Below, one piece after another: positions 61,121 to 64,000 of a stretch of DNA of 64,000 nucleotides. Numbering within the stretch: the first letter of the stretch is position 1; each line of letters begins with the position of its first letter. Source of the DNA: Pachypanchax playfairii (lineage: Eukaryota > Chordata > Actinopteri > Cyprinodontiformes > Aplocheilidae); assembly GCA_006937955.1 (NCBI GenBank), contig SSNP01000024.1, positions 1,607,523 through 1,671,522 on the forward strand, read 5' to 3'. The notes under the pieces are model-generated. The model was given only the letters and a program-made list of their open reading frames with translations, did not search any database and was not told where the DNA came from. The translations under genes were made by a program, and so were the position numbers.

Positions 61121-61687
61121 ATGGATGGATGGATGGGTGGATGGATGGATGGATGGATGCATGGATGGATGGATGGATGGATGGATGGATGGATGGATGG
61201 ATGGATGGATGGATGGATGGATGGATGGATGGATGGATGGATGGATGGATGGATGGATGGATGGATGGATGGATGGATGGATGGATGGATGGATGGATGG
61301 ATGGATGGATGGATGGATGGATGGATGGATGGATGGATGGATGGATGGATGGATGGATGGATGGATGGATGGATGGATGGATGGATGGATGCATGGATGG
61401 ATGCATGGATGGATGGATGGATGGATGGATGGATGGATGGATATATGGATGGATGGATGGATGGATGGATGGATGGATGGATGGATGGATGGATGGATGG
61501 ATGGATGGATGGATGGATGGATGGATGGATGCATGGATGGATGGATGGATGGATGCATGGATGGATGGATATATGGATGGATGGATGGATGGATGGATGG
61601 ATGGATGGATGGATGGATGGATGGATGGATGCATGGATGGATGGATGGATGGATGGATGGATGGATGCATGGATGGATGGATGGATG
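61121..61687. repeat. (ATGG)n tetranucleotide array, about 567 bp
   Basis: About 140 units of ATGG with scattered ATGC, ATGA-type and ATAT variants (for example at 61389, 61401, 61441, 61531, 61553 and 61569). Because the unit is 4 bp and lacks stops in several frames, it creates long false open frames on both strands. Confidence 0.98.
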
Positions 61688-62204
61688 ATTTATAATAGTT
61701 TTTCTGTGTATACAGTCTTACATTAATAAGACAAATAGAAATATTGTTCTCATTGATTTTATTAATTGTATTGTTCAGATTTTTTATTAAAAGAGCTTAA
61801 GCACCCATGTTTAATGTTTTGATATCAAATACTGAGTAATTTTCTCACCCTTCATTCAGCCTGAACAGTTTGTAATTCTTTGTTCTCCCATTCCTCCAAC
61901 ATCAAGGCAACTTTCACTGTCGGACAGATAAATTATCCCTCTTCCTCTGTAAAGAAATGCAATTTTGACTTTATCTTTTCAAGATTTACTGAAGATTTTG
62001 TTGAGTTTTTACTTCAATCTCATTTGTTACTGAAAATGTATCAGTTTTTTTAATAAACAGTTTGTTTCCAGAAGGAAAATTGAATTACAAAATATTTATT
62101 TATTTATTTAAAAACAAGAATGATGTATTTTTCATGACAGATATAAAATAGATGTATTTTATCTGTTAAAAACAACAACAAATAAACAGTTATAATTTAT
62201 GACA

Positions 62205-64000
62205 TCATATAGTGATGTCATCTAAATCCCCGTATAAGTAGACTTCACTAACAGGCCGGATGATAAGAGGTGATTTGTTGGTACCATTTTCTTTCATATC
62301 CGGGTTGAAAAAGGGAAACATGGCCTCGGTGAAGCAGAAGTCTGTAAACGAATAGATGTGTGATTTGGTCTCTGCATCGTAAAAAGACACTGTCCCGTCC
62401 TCGTAATCCAAAAACACCCCGATGACCTGCAGCTTCTGAGGCAGACACAGCAGCTCCGCCTGGCCTGCACACGCTCGGTACTCGATGCCCCTCCTTAAAC
62501 AGATGGCCCAATAACCATCTTCTGGGCTCAGAGTGACCAAACCTTTCCTGTTGATGGACTCCTGAGCTACACCTACATCCCACGCTGTCTTGTCTCCAAC
62601 CTGCACCTCCCAGTAGTTTCTACCTCCAGTAAAACCCTGAAGCAGGAAGGAGAATCGAATGTTACAAACATCCTACAGCAACACATGAACAACACATGAT
62701 GACATCCTACCCTGAGAGCGAGCACACAGGGAGCTTTATCAAAACGCTCTGGAACATCCAACACTTTCTGCTCAACATCTCCATCATGAACTTGCCTCCC
62801 GTCCTCTGACACGACGAGCCAGGGGTTGGCGGTCCGGGGGTCCAGACGAACATCAACTAGATGGCAAAGAAAAGTTAAAGAAGGTGAAATTATTTTAAAT
62901 TTCCTTATTATAAATCTTTGAGCTGATTAACATTAAAACACTACAGTAAATAAAAGTAGCTTTCACTTTAAAAATGATCAAATTTCTGAAACATAAACAG
63001 TTACAGTTATTTTTCATTATATTTCCAGCCTCCCACAAGGGATTTTATAAAGTGTTATGAAAGATGATTTTTGTACCTGCATACTGCTGAATCTTCTCAT
63101 GTTCTAGAAGTTAAACAGAACATGATTCAATGACACAAACAACATAGACAGTGCTTTTATTTTTCATGTAGCGTGTTGATGCCAACATGTTTACAGAGAC
63201 TGACCTCGAACTGAAAGCCTTTTCAGTTCTGATTGTAGCTGCTGTCGGATGTCGACCACGGCTCTCCTTAACGTCCCCAAACTCGAGTGTGAATGGAAGA
63301 AGATGTCCGAGCAGTCTGAACCACGTGGAGGAGAACTCACAGATGGAAAACGCTGAAGAGGAGAAACAAGGAGAGTCAGTATCTGTACCTGCTTCTATCT
63401 GTTCAGGGTCAGAGGAAGCTGGTGTTTATCTCCAGCGGTCACTGGGTGAGAGGCGGGGTCACACCTGGACTGGTCACCAGTCCATCACAGGGCCAAACAT
63501 AGACAGACAACCACTCACACCTATAGGATAATTGCCAGTTAACCTACATGCAAGTTTTTGGTCTGTGGGAGAGAAACTAGAGAAAACCCACACATGCACA
63601 GAGAAAACATGCAAACTCCATGCAGAAAGGTCCCAGCCCAGTTTTGAATCCAGAACCTCCTCGCTGCAAGGCAACAGTGTTACCACTGTGCAAAAGAAAC
63701 CACAGAAAAAATAAAAATAAAGTCTATAAATATGGTGGATTACAATTTTAAATCCCAAGATTCTTTAATTACTCTAAAACTCAACCTTCATTGTCTTGCC
63801 TGATCAGAACTTACTGATGATGTCATAGTAGGAAATGTGCCTATCAGTAGTGTGATTGATAATGATAGTGAGGTCAGAAATATACAAATTACTTTTGTTT
63901 TTGGAAGAAAACAGACTTTATCCACAGATCACAGATCAGTTAGTGATATCTTGGTGTCAGTACTGACCTGAACAACATGGAGTTGGTTTTCTGTGTGAAA
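62205..64000 (-). CDS. TRIM-family protein, 3' part only (coil end plus PRY/SPRY B30.2), runs off the window
   Basis: 261 residues are visible. Coding exons, in gene order: (beyond 64000)-63968, 63352-63205, 63103-63077, 62856-62711, 62636-62205; phases agree. The first two exons match the end of the coiled coil in fish TRIM proteins (TENQLHVVQ, then RFPSVSSPP). A short exon (HEKIQQYA) follows, then the PRY motif LDPRTANPWL and the SPRY domain (YWEVQV, VGVAQES, GYWAICL, LDYEDGTVSFYD, FFNPD). It ends at a normal stop. The RING and B-box exons would lie to the right of the window, so E3 ligase activity is only inferred. In fish this exon plan is shared by the large finTRIM/TRIM16-like/TRIM25-like groups, many in antiviral defence; I cannot place it within them. 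A dispersed repeat sits in the intron at 63410-63710. Confidence 0.87.
63410..63710. repeat. Dispersed teleost repeat in a TRIM intron
   Basis: A well-preserved copy of a common fish repeat: GGTCACACCTGGACTGGTCA, then CAGTCCATCACAGGGCCAA, AGTTAACCTACATGCAAGTT, AACATGCAAACTCCATGCAG and a closing AACAGTGTTACCACTGTGC. A shorter diverged copy is at 46440-46515. Its class is uncertain (possibly LINE or SINE derived). Confidence 0.7.

Larger units (their letters stand above)
60086..62204. other. Intergenic DNA upstream of rpgrip1
   Basis: The near part (60086-60150) holds an ATTGG motif on the minus strand 20-30 nt before the rpgrip1 ATG, so a promoter or a short leader lies here. Further out are a palindromic hAT MITE (60825-61037), the ATGG array (61121-61687) and plain AT-rich DNA up to the TRIM gene end. 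AATAAA-rich TTTATT runs at 62091-62110 may supply the TRIM poly(A) signal on the minus strand. Confidence 0.5.

Noticed and set aside
61121..61687. CRISPR-like repetitive array
   Set aside because: A simple 4-bp tandem repeat with no spacers, in a vertebrate genome.
60995..61726. Long open frames (up to 243 codons) on both strands
   Set aside because: They are the translation of the ATGG tetranucleotide array; the repeats read as Met-Asp-Gly-Trp or His-Pro-Ser-Ile units in all frames and have no gene signals.

Overview
The window is vertebrate nuclear DNA, most likely from a ray-finned (teleost) fish. The genes are split into many short exons with GT..AG introns, mostly 80 bp to 3 kb. Intergenic DNA is AT-rich and full of short non-autonomous DNA transposons and long tetranucleotide arrays. 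The proteins match vertebrate families along their length, with fish-style features such as a fish-type TRIM coil and B30.2 exon layout. I see no prokaryotic operon, CRISPR array, rRNA, tRNA or viral gene.

Seven genes were assembled by hand from splice signals, reading phase and family similarity. Left to right they are: tmem88 (+, 2 coding exons, 224 aa); a CaBP-family EF-hand gene, best fit cabp4 (+, 7 coding exons, 224 aa); tdrd7 (-, 20 coding exons, 1157 aa); dctn1, dynactin p150Glued (+, 32 coding exons, 1291 aa); a PC-esterase domain gene of the PCED1/FAM113 family (-, 9 coding exons, 395 aa); rpgrip1 (-, 30 coding exons, 1360 aa); and the 3' half of a TRIM/B30.2 gene (-) that runs off the right edge. 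Every internal exon phase closes, and complete models end in a stop, so all six complete genes look intact.

Layout: 1-3.3 kb has no confident gene. 3.3-9.3 kb is tmem88 with a probable leader exon. 9.3-13.2 kb is intergenic and holds a Tc1/mariner-like MITE. 13.2-16.7 kb is cabp4. 17.7-33.7 kb is tdrd7 and its probable GC-rich promoter, which faces dctn1 (34.5-45.3 kb) head to head. dctn1 and the PCED1 gene (46.1-49.4 kb) converge tail to tail. rpgrip1 (50.3-60.1 kb) follows, then a repeat-rich gap with a perfect-palindrome hAT MITE and a 567-bp ATGG array, then the TRIM gene.

The genes do not form a pathway. TMEM88 limits Wnt signalling, CaBP4 and RPGRIP1 are photoreceptor proteins, TDRD7 acts in germ-cell and lens RNA granules, and dynactin p150 is a dynein cofactor. 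I find no convincing new multi-gene system. The most interesting points are: a LINE remnant whose tail abuts a tdrd7 splice donor; several in-frame alternative splice choices in dctn1 and rpgrip1; an acidic C-terminal extension on RPGRIP1; a coding ORF or upstream ORF at the tdrd7 promoter; and very young-looking MITEs.
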